Position numbers and translations under genes: made by a program
Shown here: in pieces, positions 6,828-13,278 of the stretch
Position numbering within the stretch: the first letter of the stretch is position 1
How the letters are laid out: every line of letters starts with the position of its first letter
Source of the DNA: JAAAOZ01 sp964496595
GTDB taxonomy: Bacteria > Chloroflexota > Anaerolineae > B4-G1 > SLSP01
DNA: 23,473 bases
Direction of reading: 5' to 3'
NCBI GenBank assembly: GCA_964496595.1
Contig: CAZCAI010000072.1
Span: forward strand, 1-23,473
Notes under the pieces: generated by a model
The model's database searches: none
What the model saw: only the letters and a program-made list of their open reading frames with translations
Told to the model about the DNA's origin: nothing

Positions 6828-6867
6828 CAGGGCGAGATCAGAGCCTCGTGGCTCGAATCTCGCCCTG
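6828..6867. terminator. Shared hairpin terminator between nrdR and greA
   Basis: Perfect 11-bp stem CAGGGCGAGAT (6828-6838) / ATCTCGCCCTG (6857-6867), with a loop that contains a small internal inverted repeat. On the minus strand it is followed within five bases by a T-rich run (ATGCATTTTTA), so it suits greA best. On the plus strand no U-tract follows. Confidence 0.7.
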
Positions 6868-6894
6868 GTGGATTCATGTTGGGCGGTAATCTTC

Positions 6895-7368
6895 TCAAGC
6901 AATCTCCACGATTTTGAAGTTGATCTCCCCCGCGGGCGCCCGCACGGCGACGGTATCGCCGACCTCGCGACCCAGCAGCGCCCTCCCCAGCGGCGATTCG
7001 TTGGAGATTTTCCCTTTGGCGGGGTTGGCTTCCGTCGCGCCGACGACGTGGTAGGTCTCCTCATCGTCGTAGCCCTCCTCGACGACGGTCACGTGGCTCC
7101 CCAGGCGGACGTGGTCATCGCCGCGGCCTTCGCGCTCTTCGATGATCACGGCGTTGCGTAACTTTGATTCCAACTCTTGAATGCGTCCTTCCAAGAAGCC
7201 CTGCGACTCTTTCGCCGCGATGTAGTCCGCGTTCTCCGAAAGATCGCCCTGCTTGATGGCGGCGTGTAAGCGCGCGGCCAGCTCCGGCCGTTTGACGTTG
7301 AGCAACTCATCCAGCTCGGCGCGTAATTCCTCTTGTCCTTCTTTCGTTAAATAAATGGGTTTCGACAT
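6895..7368 (-). CDS. greA: Transcription elongation factor GreA
   Basis: 157 aa, the normal length. The N-terminal coiled coil starts with YLTKEGQEELRAELDEL and carries the tip motif GDLSENADY with Asp42 and Glu45, which position the second Mg2+ in the polymerase. The C-terminal FKBP-like domain includes NESPLGRALLGREVGDTV. GreA enters the RNA polymerase secondary channel and stimulates cleavage of backtracked RNA. GGAGG lies seven to eight bases before the ATG. It seems to be monocistronic: a palindromic element and another gene's terminator lie upstream, and a hairpin lies downstream. Confidence 0.97.
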   Translation of the reverse strand: MSKPIYLTKEGQEELRAELDELLNVKRPELAARLHAAIKQGDLSENADYIAAKESQGFLEGRIQELESKLRNAVIIEEREGRGDDHVRLGSHVTVVEEGYDDEETYHVVGATEANPAKGKISNESPLGRALLGREVGDTVAVRAPAGEINFKIVEIA

Positions 7369-7408
7369 TCTTCATCCTCCAATTGTATCGTCAAATTTCT
7401 TTTCGGGA

Positions 7409-7508
7409 ACCCTTGCGCAGGTTCACGGAGGCTCTGGTAAACAGATTAACCGGCTCGTTGCATCTAATACGGACTATTTGAGGTCACTTGCATAACCTGC
7501 GCAAGGGT
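7409..7508. repeat. ~100-bp palindromic element, family B copy 2
   Basis: Bounded by perfect 15-bp inverted repeats ACCCTTGCGCAGGTT (7409-7423) and AACCTGCGCAAGGGT (7494-7508). The arms match those of 114-210 except at one or two positions. The interior is only weakly similar. It sits directly upstream of greA and downstream of the metallopeptidase terminator. Confidence 0.8.
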
Positions 7509-7541
7509 AGGTCTAAAAACTGTCCCTTAGATTTCAAAATC

Positions 7542-7577
7542 AAAAAGCCCCCTGGTTGAGATTTGAGACCAGGGGGC
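7542..7577 (-). terminator. Rho-independent terminator of the M24 peptidase gene
   Basis: GCCCCCTGGT (7547-7556) pairs with ACCAGGGGGC (7568-7577) in a perfect 10-bp stem. The minus strand continues into five T (7542-7546). It lies about 20 bases after the peptidase stop codon. Confidence 0.9.
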
Positions 7578-7596
7578 CACAAATCCTCCGTTGCGA

Positions 7597-8721
7597 TTAC
7601 GGCGTCTTTTTCTCCACTTCCCTTACGATAAAGGGCGCGCGCGGCAACGTTGTCAACGTCTCCGCGCCCTCGAGCGTGACAACGACATCATCCTCGATGC
7701 GCACGCCGCCTAACTCCGGCAGATAGATGCCCGGCTCGACTGTGAAGGTCATCCCCGGCGCCAGCGCTTGCTGGTTGCCGGCCACGATGTACGGCGTCTC
7801 GTGCGCCTCCAATCCCAGCCCATGTCCGGTGCGATGCATAAAGTGTGGGCCGTAGCCCGCTTCTTGAATCACGGCGCGGGCTGCCGCATCAATGGTCTGA
7901 GCTTCAACGCCCGGCTTGACGGCGGCGCGTCCCGCCTCGTTGGCGCGCAGCACAATCTCGTGGATCTCGCGCATCTTGCCGCGCGGCTCGCCCAGTACGA
8001 CCATCCGTGTGATGTCGGAGGCGTAGCCGTCAACGAAGGCGCCCCAATCCACCACGATCCAATCCCCGGTCTCGAAGGGCCGCTCTCCCGGCACAGCGTG
8101 GGGAAGCCCGCCGTTCGGCCCGCCCGCGACGATAGGCTCGAAGGCCAAGGCCTCGGCGCCGTGGGTGAGAATCGAGGCCACGAGCCGCGCCGCCGCCTCG
8201 TGCTCGGTCATCCCCACGCGAAGTTGGGGTAGCCACGCCGTGAATGCCTCTTCGGCCACGGCGACCGCCGCGCGCATCCGGGCGAGTTCATCCGCCGATT
8301 TGATCATCCGCAGGCCGGCTACGATCTCGTCGACGGGGGTGAGCATCACGTTGGCAGCGTGTTGCTCCAGCAAGCGCGCCTCCAGCACGCGCATCCGCAA
8401 CGCCTCGACGCCCACGCGCTTCCCGCTCAGCGAGAGCGCCTTGCAGGCCTTGGCGTAGGCAGGATGGTGGCCCATCTCGTCGTCGTAGGCGAAGACGCGG
8501 TAGCCGGCCCGTTCCGCCTTCTCGGCCTCCAGCGCCGGCAGCACGAACGCCGGCTCGCCCGCCGCCTCGTCCACGGGGAAGAGGGCCATAATGGGACGTT
8601 CACCAAAATAGAACGACAGGCCGGTCAAATAGCCGAGATTTGGCCCCGGCATCAGCGCCAGGGCGTCGCCGCCTTGGGCCTTGACCTGAGTTAGCACCGC
8701 TTCGATACGTTTGGTTCTCAT
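7597..8721 (-). CDS. M24 family metallopeptidase (Xaa-Pro aminopeptidase/dipeptidase)
   Basis: 374 aa. The N-terminal creatinase-like domain (about 1-135) is followed by the pita-bread catalytic domain. All five metal ligands can be placed: Asp225 (VVDWGA), Asp236 (YASDITR), His300 (HRTGHGLG), Glu329 (TVEPGIY) and Glu343 (GVRIEDDV). The enzyme would remove N-terminal residues preceding proline in the cytosol. The ATG at 8721 is chosen because AGGAGA lies five bases upstream and the creatinase domain starts here. The frame stays open for 54 more codons, but that part is repeat-derived DNA with hairpins and no domain. A strong terminator follows. Confidence 0.93.
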   Translation of the reverse strand: MRTKRIEAVLTQVKAQGGDALALMPGPNLGYLTGLSFYFGERPIMALFPVDEAAGEPAFVLPALEAEKAERAGYRVFAYDDEMGHHPAYAKACKALSLSGKRVGVEALRMRVLEARLLEQHAANVMLTPVDEIVAGLRMIKSADELARMRAAVAVAEEAFTAWLPQLRVGMTEHEAAARLVASILTHGAEALAFEPIVAGGPNGGLPHAVPGERPFETGDWIVVDWGAFVDGYASDITRMVVLGEPRGKMREIHEIVLRANEAGRAAVKPGVEAQTIDAAARAVIQEAGYGPHFMHRTGHGLGLEAHETPYIVAGNQQALAPGMTFTVEPGIYLPELGGVRIEDDVVVTLEGAETLTTLPRAPFIVREVEKKTP

Positions 8722-8811
8722 AGGGTCTCCTGTTTTCGATTTTATTACTGTCACAAAGTCTTCGCCACTTGGCCCCCTGGCTCCAAGGGGATTGTCAAAT
8801 TCCCGCCTAAC

Positions 8812-8923
8812 CGCCGGATTGCTAAATCCGGCGAGAGCCTGGCACGACATGGCGAATACTTTGAGACACAAGCCGATTTTCAATCAATAAGGTTCATCAG
8901 ATAAATCGGAATGCCATTCCGAT
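8812..8923. repeat. Palindromes upstream of the M24 peptidase gene
   Basis: CGCCGGATT (8812-8820) pairs with AATCCGGCG (8825-8833) across a 4-base loop. ATCGGAATG (8905-8913) pairs with CATTCCGAT (8915-8923) around a single base. Both look like short intergenic hairpin repeats of two different families. They lie in the 216-bp gap between the peptidase and the UPF0175 gene. Confidence 0.7.
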
Positions 8924-8937
8924 CTACATTTCGATCA

Positions 8938-9132
8938 TTACGAATGATCAAGACCGTACTGGATGTTCTCTTTAAGTTCCGCCTCGGTATAATGTCGTGG
9001 GATTTTGTGTTGACCGAGTAGTTTTTCGAATTCCCAACGTCTCATTTGTGCCAAACGTCTGGCCTGGCCCAAGGATAGTCCCCCTTTTTGGTAGAGAGCT
9101 ATGGCTTTCTCTTGGCGAAACTTAGCTTTCAT
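8938..9132 (-). CDS. UPF0175 family antitoxin-like protein, orphan
   Basis: A 64-aa protein with the UPF0175 pattern: an EKAIALYQKGGLSLGQARRLA helix (split at about 8-28), then RRWEFEKLLGQHKIPRHYTEAELKENI. The family is often found as putative antitoxin beside PIN-like or DUF3368 toxins. Such proteins usually begin with a beta strand and are about 80-90 aa. Here the start lies directly before the helical core and no upstream in-frame start exists, so it is a short form or a remnant. No toxin gene is next to it. It is divergent from the MBL hydrolase gene with a 75-bp gap. Confidence 0.7.
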   Translation of the reverse strand: MKAKFRQEKAIALYQKGGLSLGQARRLAQMRRWEFEKLLGQHKIPRHYTEAELKENIQYGLDHS

Positions 9133-9207
9133 GCTATCTCGCTTGTATTGTTTGGGATGTGGTAAAATAGGGCCAATACGAAAACAAGTACGGAGGTGAA
9201 GTTTCTT

Positions 9208-9855
9208 ATGATCATCAGTCTGCCGATTGGCATTCTACAATCGAATTGTTGTCTCGTCTATGATAAATCGACGCGCGATGGCGCGATTGTCGATCCGGGC
9301 GGGGATACGGCGCCATTGATGAAGGAAATTGAGGAGCGCGAGATCGAAGTGCGCTACATCATCAACACCCACGGGCACTTCGATCACATCGCGGCCAACG
9401 GGATGCTTCAATCACTCGACGCGCCGCTGGCCCTCCATCCCGCCGATCGCGATCTGCTGGCGGAAGGCGGCGGCGCGTCGTGGTTCGATGTCGCGTACGT
9501 CCCATCCCCGCCACCGGATATCGATCTGCACGATGGGCAGGTCTTGACGGTGGGGGAACTGCACATGCACGTCGTCCATACGCCGGGGCACACGCCGGGC
9601 AGCATCTGCCTCTACATCCCGGAGGATGCGGCGCTCATCACCGGGGATACACTCTTCGCGGGTAACGTCGGGCGCACGGATCTGCCGCAGGGCAACCCTC
9701 GCGCTTTGACCGAGAGCCTCAAGAAGCTACTGGCGTTAGATTACCCGCCGGAGACTAAAATCTACCCCGGCCACGGCCCCGCCAGCACATTGGCCCGCGA
9801 GCGACAGCGAAATCCGTGGCTGAGACGACTTCGGGCTTCCGGTTCAGGGGATTAG
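9208..9855 (+). CDS. MBL-fold metallo-hydrolase (glyoxalase II-like)
   Basis: 215 aa with all metallo-beta-lactamase motifs: HGHFDH (His55, His57, Asp59, His60), His128 in HTPGHTPGS, Asp147 in ITGDTLF, and His189 in YPGHGP. The single-domain size and GNVGRTDLPQG segment resemble the YcbL/GloB-like group, which hydrolyses thioesters in the cytosol; the substrate is not known. The ATG at 9208 is preferred because GGAGG (9192-9196) then stands 11 bases upstream. A GTG start at 9196 would lie within that SD. A TAAAAT box at 9163-9168 may be the promoter -10. A heptad-phased hairpin follows the gene. Confidence 0.92.
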   Translation: MIISLPIGILQSNCCLVYDKSTRDGAIVDPGGDTAPLMKEIEEREIEVRYIINTHGHFDHIAANGMLQSLDAPLALHPADRDLLAEGGGASWFDVAYVPSPPPDIDLHDGQVLTVGELHMHVVHTPGHTPGSICLYIPEDAALITGDTLFAGNVGRTDLPQGNPRALTESLKKLLALDYPPETKIYPGHGPASTLARERQRNPWLRRLRASGSGD

Positions 9856-9885
9856 GCTAGATGTGAAATCTCAGTTGTAAATATG

Positions 9886-9928
9886 ATGCGTAAGACGTAT
9901 TGCGTATTGCGTAATACGTCTTACGCAT
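9886..9928. repeat. Hairpin built of 7-bp units after the MBL gene
   Basis: Perfect 16-bp stem ATGCGTAAGACGTATT (9886-9901) / AATACGTCTTACGCAT (9913-9928) with an 11-base loop. The same DNA divides into six 7-bp units (ATGCGTA, AGACGTA, TTGCGTA, TTGCGTA, ATACGTC, TTACGCA). It could end the MBL transcript, but no T-run follows. An octamer-like GCCGCTTT repeat continues to about 9987. Confidence 0.75.
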
Positions 9929-9991
9929 TGGCGCTTTGTTGCTTTGAAGATTTGTTATTTTGCTGCTTTGCCGCTTTGCCGCTTTGTAACG

Positions 9992-10195
9992 TCAGCCCGT
10001 CAATTGCCGCATTACGCCCAACATACTCACGCCCAACTTCAGCGCGCTGGTCACCGAGGGCATCTCGATGTGTTCCTCGCCTTCCTCATCGACTTCGACG
10101 GGATGCGAGTTGAGGTACATCCAGCCGGCCAACGCGCCAAGGGATGCGCCGATCAAACCACTGATTAACAACGTCCGTGTTCGTATATTCACCAT
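9992..10195 (-). CDS. Small single-pass membrane protein, function unknown
   Basis: 67 aa. A short basic N-terminus (MVNIRTRTL) precedes a transmembrane helix at about 9-27 (LLISGLIGASLGALAGWMY) rich in GxxxG-type small residues. An acidic segment follows (VEVDEEGEEHIEM), then a weakly hydrophobic C-terminal helix. The start is supported by AAGGAGG directly before the ATG, although the spacing is short. It resembles YtxH-type small envelope proteins in layout only. It follows another small membrane protein on the same strand; once the artificial gap is closed they would be about 75 bp apart, so they probably form one operon. Confidence 0.7.
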   Translation of the reverse strand: MVNIRTRTLLISGLIGASLGALAGWMYLNSHPVEVDEEGEEHIEMPSVTSALKLGVSMLGVMRQLTG

Positions 10196-10205
10196 TCCCT
10201 CCTTG

Positions 10206-10254
10206 TTAATTTGTTAATTTGTTAATTTGTTAATTTGTTAATTTGTTAATTTGT
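10206..10254. repeat. TTAATTTG octamer tandem repeat, left of the gap
   Basis: Six copies of the 8-base unit TTAATTTG plus one base. With the preceding TCCTTG the last 55 bases before the gap equal the first 55 after it. The array lies directly upstream of the SD of the small membrane protein gene. Confidence 0.9.
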
Positions 10255-10354
10255 NNNNNNNNNNNNNNNNNNNNNNNNNNNNNNNNNNNNNNNNNNNNNN
10301 NNNNNNNNNNNNNNNNNNNNNNNNNNNNNNNNNNNNNNNNNNNNNNNNNNNNNN
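10255..10354. other. Assembly gap (100 N)
   Basis: Exactly 100 N, a conventional placeholder length and not a measured distance. Since both flanks carry the same 55 bases, the two contigs probably overlap and nothing may be missing. Confidence 0.97.
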
Positions 10355-10360
10355 TCCTTG

Positions 10361-10409
10361 TTAATTTGTTAATTTGTTAATTTGTTAATTTGTTAATTTG
10401 TTAATTTGT
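10361..10409. repeat. TTAATTTG octamer tandem repeat, right of the gap
   Basis: The same six-copy octamer array, preceded by the same TCCTTG as on the left. It is probably a second reading of the left array produced by scaffolding and not a real second locus. Confidence 0.85.
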
Positions 10410-10425
10410 CGCTTTGCTGATTGGA

Positions 10426-10719
10426 TTATGTGGACTTGGACTTCGAGAATATTGCGAAAAATCGATTAACGATGGTCGTGACCATCGCCGCCATGGCGTA
10501 GACCCGCACGAGCGGATCGACGACGGCGCGCGAGGCCTTCTCCACGTGCTCGTGGGCCGTCTGCGCGTAGGCTTGCGCCGTCTGCAACCCGGTCTTCGTC
10601 CAGCCGCGCAGGCGATAGACGCCATAGGCCAGGCCGCCGAAGATAGCCAGCGGTATCAGGCTGACTATGAATGCCTCTATGCTCAAAAAGATAAGTGCGA
10701 TGTCCCGTGCTGTGCCCAT
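10426..10719 (-). CDS. Small membrane protein with amphipathic helix, function unknown
   Basis: 97 aa. A transmembrane helix at about 8-35 (IALIFLSIEAFIVSLIPLAI and onward) is followed by a basic turn (YRLRGWTKTG), an Ala/His-rich amphipathic helix (about 44-65) and a second hydrophobic stretch (70-90) with a Lys-rich end. I do not recognise the family. An AAAGGGG-like SD precedes the ATG. The gene is divergent from the GHL10-like gene and probably co-transcribed with the 67-aa membrane protein downstream. Confidence 0.68.
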   Translation of the reverse strand: MGTARDIALIFLSIEAFIVSLIPLAIFGGLAYGVYRLRGWTKTGLQTAQAYAQTAHEHVEKASRAVVDPLVRVYAMAAMVTTIVNRFFAIFSKSKST

Positions 10720-10835
10720 CCCTCACCCCTTTCCAACTTCCAGCTTTTATTAAATGAACTTATCCCAAGTATACCGCGATTAGGCAAAGAAACAAGCATT
10801 GAAATGAACGATGAAGTCGTTGAGGAGCGTTCCAG

Positions 10836-12299
10836 ATGATGATAAACAGGCGACATTGGTGGATGGCGATCTTGCTGGTGGGGATGTTAGTCGGCGTGCT
10901 GATGTTGGTCGATGCGCGGCCCGCGCGGGCGCAATCTTCACCGGATTTTGAGACGTTGGCCGGGCAGATGGGGCGCGTCGAGGCGTGGTACGTGCTGAAC
11001 GAGACGACCTTGCCCACTGCGACCGTGATGCAACCGGCGGGATCGTTCACGCTGATGCTCACGCACACGGTCTACCTGCCGCTGATTGCGGGCGGCACAT
11101 CGTCGCTGCCGATGGTGGAGCGCCGCGCGATCTGGGTGACGCGCTACGATTGGACGAGCCTCTACCATCCCGCGCAGCCGGAGACGTTAGATTTGATGGT
11201 CGCCACCGTGGCTAACGCCGGCTTCAACACGATCTTCTTCCAGGTGCGCGCGGCCGGGGATGCGTACTACACGCCGGGGCTGGAGCCGTGGGCGTCGCGC
11301 TTGACCAACAGCGCGGTCGCCACCCAGACGCTGGGGCAAGATCCCGGCTGGGACCCGCTCGCGCGGATGTTGACCGTCGCGCACGCCGCCGGGCTGGAGG
11401 CGCACGCCTACGTCAACGTCTATCCGGCGTGGCTGCCGCCGCCCAATGCGCAGTTCGGCCCGCTCGCGCCGCCTGCCACGACGCCGCCCCACATGTTCGA
11501 CCGCTTCACCTATGGGCCGGACTACGCGGCCCATCCCGGCGAGCTGGGTCTGGGCTACACGTGGCGGCAGTACAGCGCGCCCGATGCGCCGATGCCGTTG
11601 GCGTGGCGCGAATATCTCTGGGCCAGCCCCGGCGTGGACGCGGTGCAGGCGCACATTGAGGCGGTCGTAGAGGATCTGGTGGCTCGCTATCCGGTGGACG
11701 GCATCCATTTGGATCTGGTGCGCTACGCGGGACGCGACTATTCCCGCGATCCCTTCAGCGAGGCCGCGACGGGCACGCTCCTCGGTCCGCAGCGCGCGGA
11801 TTGGCAGCGGGCGCGCGTCACGGCGTTGGTGCGCGCGATATCGCGGACGACGCACGCACAGCGCCCGACGGCGTGGGTCTCGGCGGCGGTCTGGCCCTAC
11901 TACAAGAACAATCTGGGCCTGAACACCAGCTCCGGTTACGATGACTACTACCAGGATTCGCAGGGATGGCTGAGCGCGGGCGCATTAGACGCCATCGCGC
12001 CGATGCTGTATGGCAACGGGAGCAGCTTGCCGGACGATGTGGCGACGTGGGAACTGTTGATGACGGATTTCGTCGCGGCGAACGCGGGCGGCGTGGGGCA
12101 TATCTATCCGGGCATCGCCGGCTACTACGAGGACTTCGATGCGATTGCAGCGCGGATCGCGGCGGCGCGGACAGCGGGTGCGCCGGGCCACGCGATCTTC
12201 TCGTATGGCGCGCTCACCACGGGCGGCCACTGGGCCGATCTCCGCGCCGGCCCGTACGCGATCCCGGCAGTCGTCCCCGCGCGCGAGTCGGGCCGCTGA
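10836..12299 (+). CDS. Secreted glycosyl hydrolase-like protein (GHL10 family)
   Basis: 487 aa with a signal peptide (basic MMINRRHWW, hydrophobic 10-25, probable cleavage after ARA at 30-32). After a linker of about 60 residues the catalytic-like domain begins at about 96 with RRAIWVTRYDWTS, then ANAGFNTIFFQVRAAGDAYY, and later DGIHLDLVRYAGRDYSRDP and DAIAPMLYGN. These are hallmarks of the GHL10/DUF187 TIM-barrel group, thought to act on extracellular or cell-wall glycans; the substrate is not established. A GAGGAG site lies upstream. ATG codons at 10836 and 10839 are adjacent and either may be used. It stands 127 bp before the lipoprotein methyltransferase gene on the same strand. Confidence 0.9.
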   Translation: MMINRRHWWMAILLVGMLVGVLMLVDARPARAQSSPDFETLAGQMGRVEAWYVLNETTLPTATVMQPAGSFTLMLTHTVYLPLIAGGTSSLPMVERRAIWVTRYDWTSLYHPAQPETLDLMVATVANAGFNTIFFQVRAAGDAYYTPGLEPWASRLTNSAVATQTLGQDPGWDPLARMLTVAHAAGLEAHAYVNVYPAWLPPPNAQFGPLAPPATTPPHMFDRFTYGPDYAAHPGELGLGYTWRQYSAPDAPMPLAWREYLWASPGVDAVQAHIEAVVEDLVARYPVDGIHLDLVRYAGRDYSRDPFSEAATGTLLGPQRADWQRARVTALVRAISRTTHAQRPTAWVSAAVWPYYKNNLGLNTSSGYDDYYQDSQGWLSAGALDAIAPMLYGNGSSLPDDVATWELLMTDFVAANAGGVGHIYPGIAGYYEDFDAIAARIAAARTAGAPGHAIFSYGALTTGGHWADLRAGPYAIPAVVPARESGR

Positions 12300-12358
12300 G
12301 GTGATCAAGGCGGGAATATGTGATGTGATGCTTGCGAGTCAAGGAACGGAAACGGAAT

Positions 12359-12394
12359 GCGGACATCCTGTCCGCCGGCGGACGAGACGCCCGC
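12359..12394. repeat. Double GC-rich hairpin between GHL10 and pcm
   Basis: GCGGACA / TGTCCGC (12359-12375, 3-base loop) is followed directly by GCGGAC / GCCCGC (12378-12394, one mismatch). The paired arrangement looks like a composite intergenic repeat. It ends about 17 bases before the SD of pcm and could attenuate read-through from the glycosyl hydrolase gene. Confidence 0.7.
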
Positions 12395-12426
12395 GTTCCC
12401 CAACATTTTTCAAGGAGGTTCGCTCT

Positions 12427-13278
12427 ATGTGGTGCGAGCGTATTTTTGGGATTCGATGTGGTTGGTTGCTGGTGTTGATATTGTTTCTCGCGGGGTGCTT
12501 CCCGCCGTCGCCTTTCCCGGAGATGACGCCGACGTCTGCGCCTATGATGGGGACGGCGGAGGCGACGCCATCCGGGGATGACGAAGCTGTTGCGGATGCC
12601 ACCGAGGAATTCGAGGCATTTGCTTCAGAGCGGCGCGCGATGGTGGAGGAGACCATCGCTGCGCGAGGCGTCTCCGATCCCGATGTGCTGCGCGCGATGC
12701 GCACCGTCCCGCGCCACGTCTTTGTCCCCGAAACCTATCAAGATGAGGCCTACGCCGATCACCCGCTCCCCATCGGCCACGGCCAGACGATCTCGCAGCC
12801 CTACATCGTGGCGTGGATGACGGAGTTGCTGGAGCTGCAATCGGGGGAGAAGGTCTTGGAGATCGGCACCGGCTCCGGGTATCAGGCCGCCGTGCTGGCG
12901 GAGCTGGAGGGCGTGGCGGTCTACAGCATCGAGATCATCCCGGAGCTGGCGGAAGACGCCCGCGCGGATTTGCGCTCGCTGGGCTACGATGCGGTGCATC
13001 TCAAGCAGGGGGATGGTTATTTCGGTTGGGAGGAGCACGCGCCGTTCGACGCCATCATTGTCACCGCCGCGCCGGATCATCTGCCGCAGCCGCTCGTGCG
13101 CCAACTGGCGGATGGTGGTCAAATCGTGATTCCGATTGGGCCGCCGGGCGGGTATCAGACGTTGTGGCGCTTCACCAAAGAGGGAGAAGATCTGAAATCG
13201 GAGAATTTGGGCAGCGTGGCCTTCGTGCCCTTCACCGGGGAAGGCGCGCCGGGGCCCGGCGGAAACCCGCGACCGTGA
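12427..13278 (+). CDS. pcm: Lipoprotein protein-L-isoaspartate O-methyltransferase
   Basis: 283 aa. An N-terminal lipoprotein signal ends in the lipobox LAGC (Cys24), followed by a Pro/Thr/Ser-rich tether to about residue 50. The PIMT domain follows: AMRTVPRHVFVPE, DHPLPIGHGQTISQPYIVAWM, SAM motif I EIGTGSGYQAA (about 145-155), PFDAIIVTAAPDHLP and VAFVPFTG. The family repairs isoaspartate by methyl transfer from SAM. Export is odd because SAM is cytosolic, although the sequence shows an intact catalytic core. The ATG at 12427 is chosen from AAGGAGG eight bases upstream and the clear signal peptide. The 3' end overlaps the convergent SpeE-like gene by 47 bp. Confidence 0.92.
   Translation: MWCERIFGIRCGWLLVLILFLAGCFPPSPFPEMTPTSAPMMGTAEATPSGDDEAVADATEEFEAFASERRAMVEETIAARGVSDPDVLRAMRTVPRHVFVPETYQDEAYADHPLPIGHGQTISQPYIVAWMTELLELQSGEKVLEIGTGSGYQAAVLAELEGVAVYSIEIIPELAEDARADLRSLGYDAVHLKQGDGYFGWEEHAPFDAIIVTAAPDHLPQPLVRQLADGGQIVIPIGPPGGYQTLWRFTKEGEDLKSENLGSVAFVPFTGEGAPGPGGNPRP

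Noticed and set aside
8722..8883. A 54-codon N-terminal extension of the M24 peptidase
   Set aside because: It translates hairpin repeat DNA; a good SD precedes the ATG at 8721, where the domain begins.
12139..12426. An upstream extension of pcm
   Set aside because: It overlaps the GHL10 gene and a double hairpin; the ATG at 12427 has an ideal SD and starts a lipoprotein signal.
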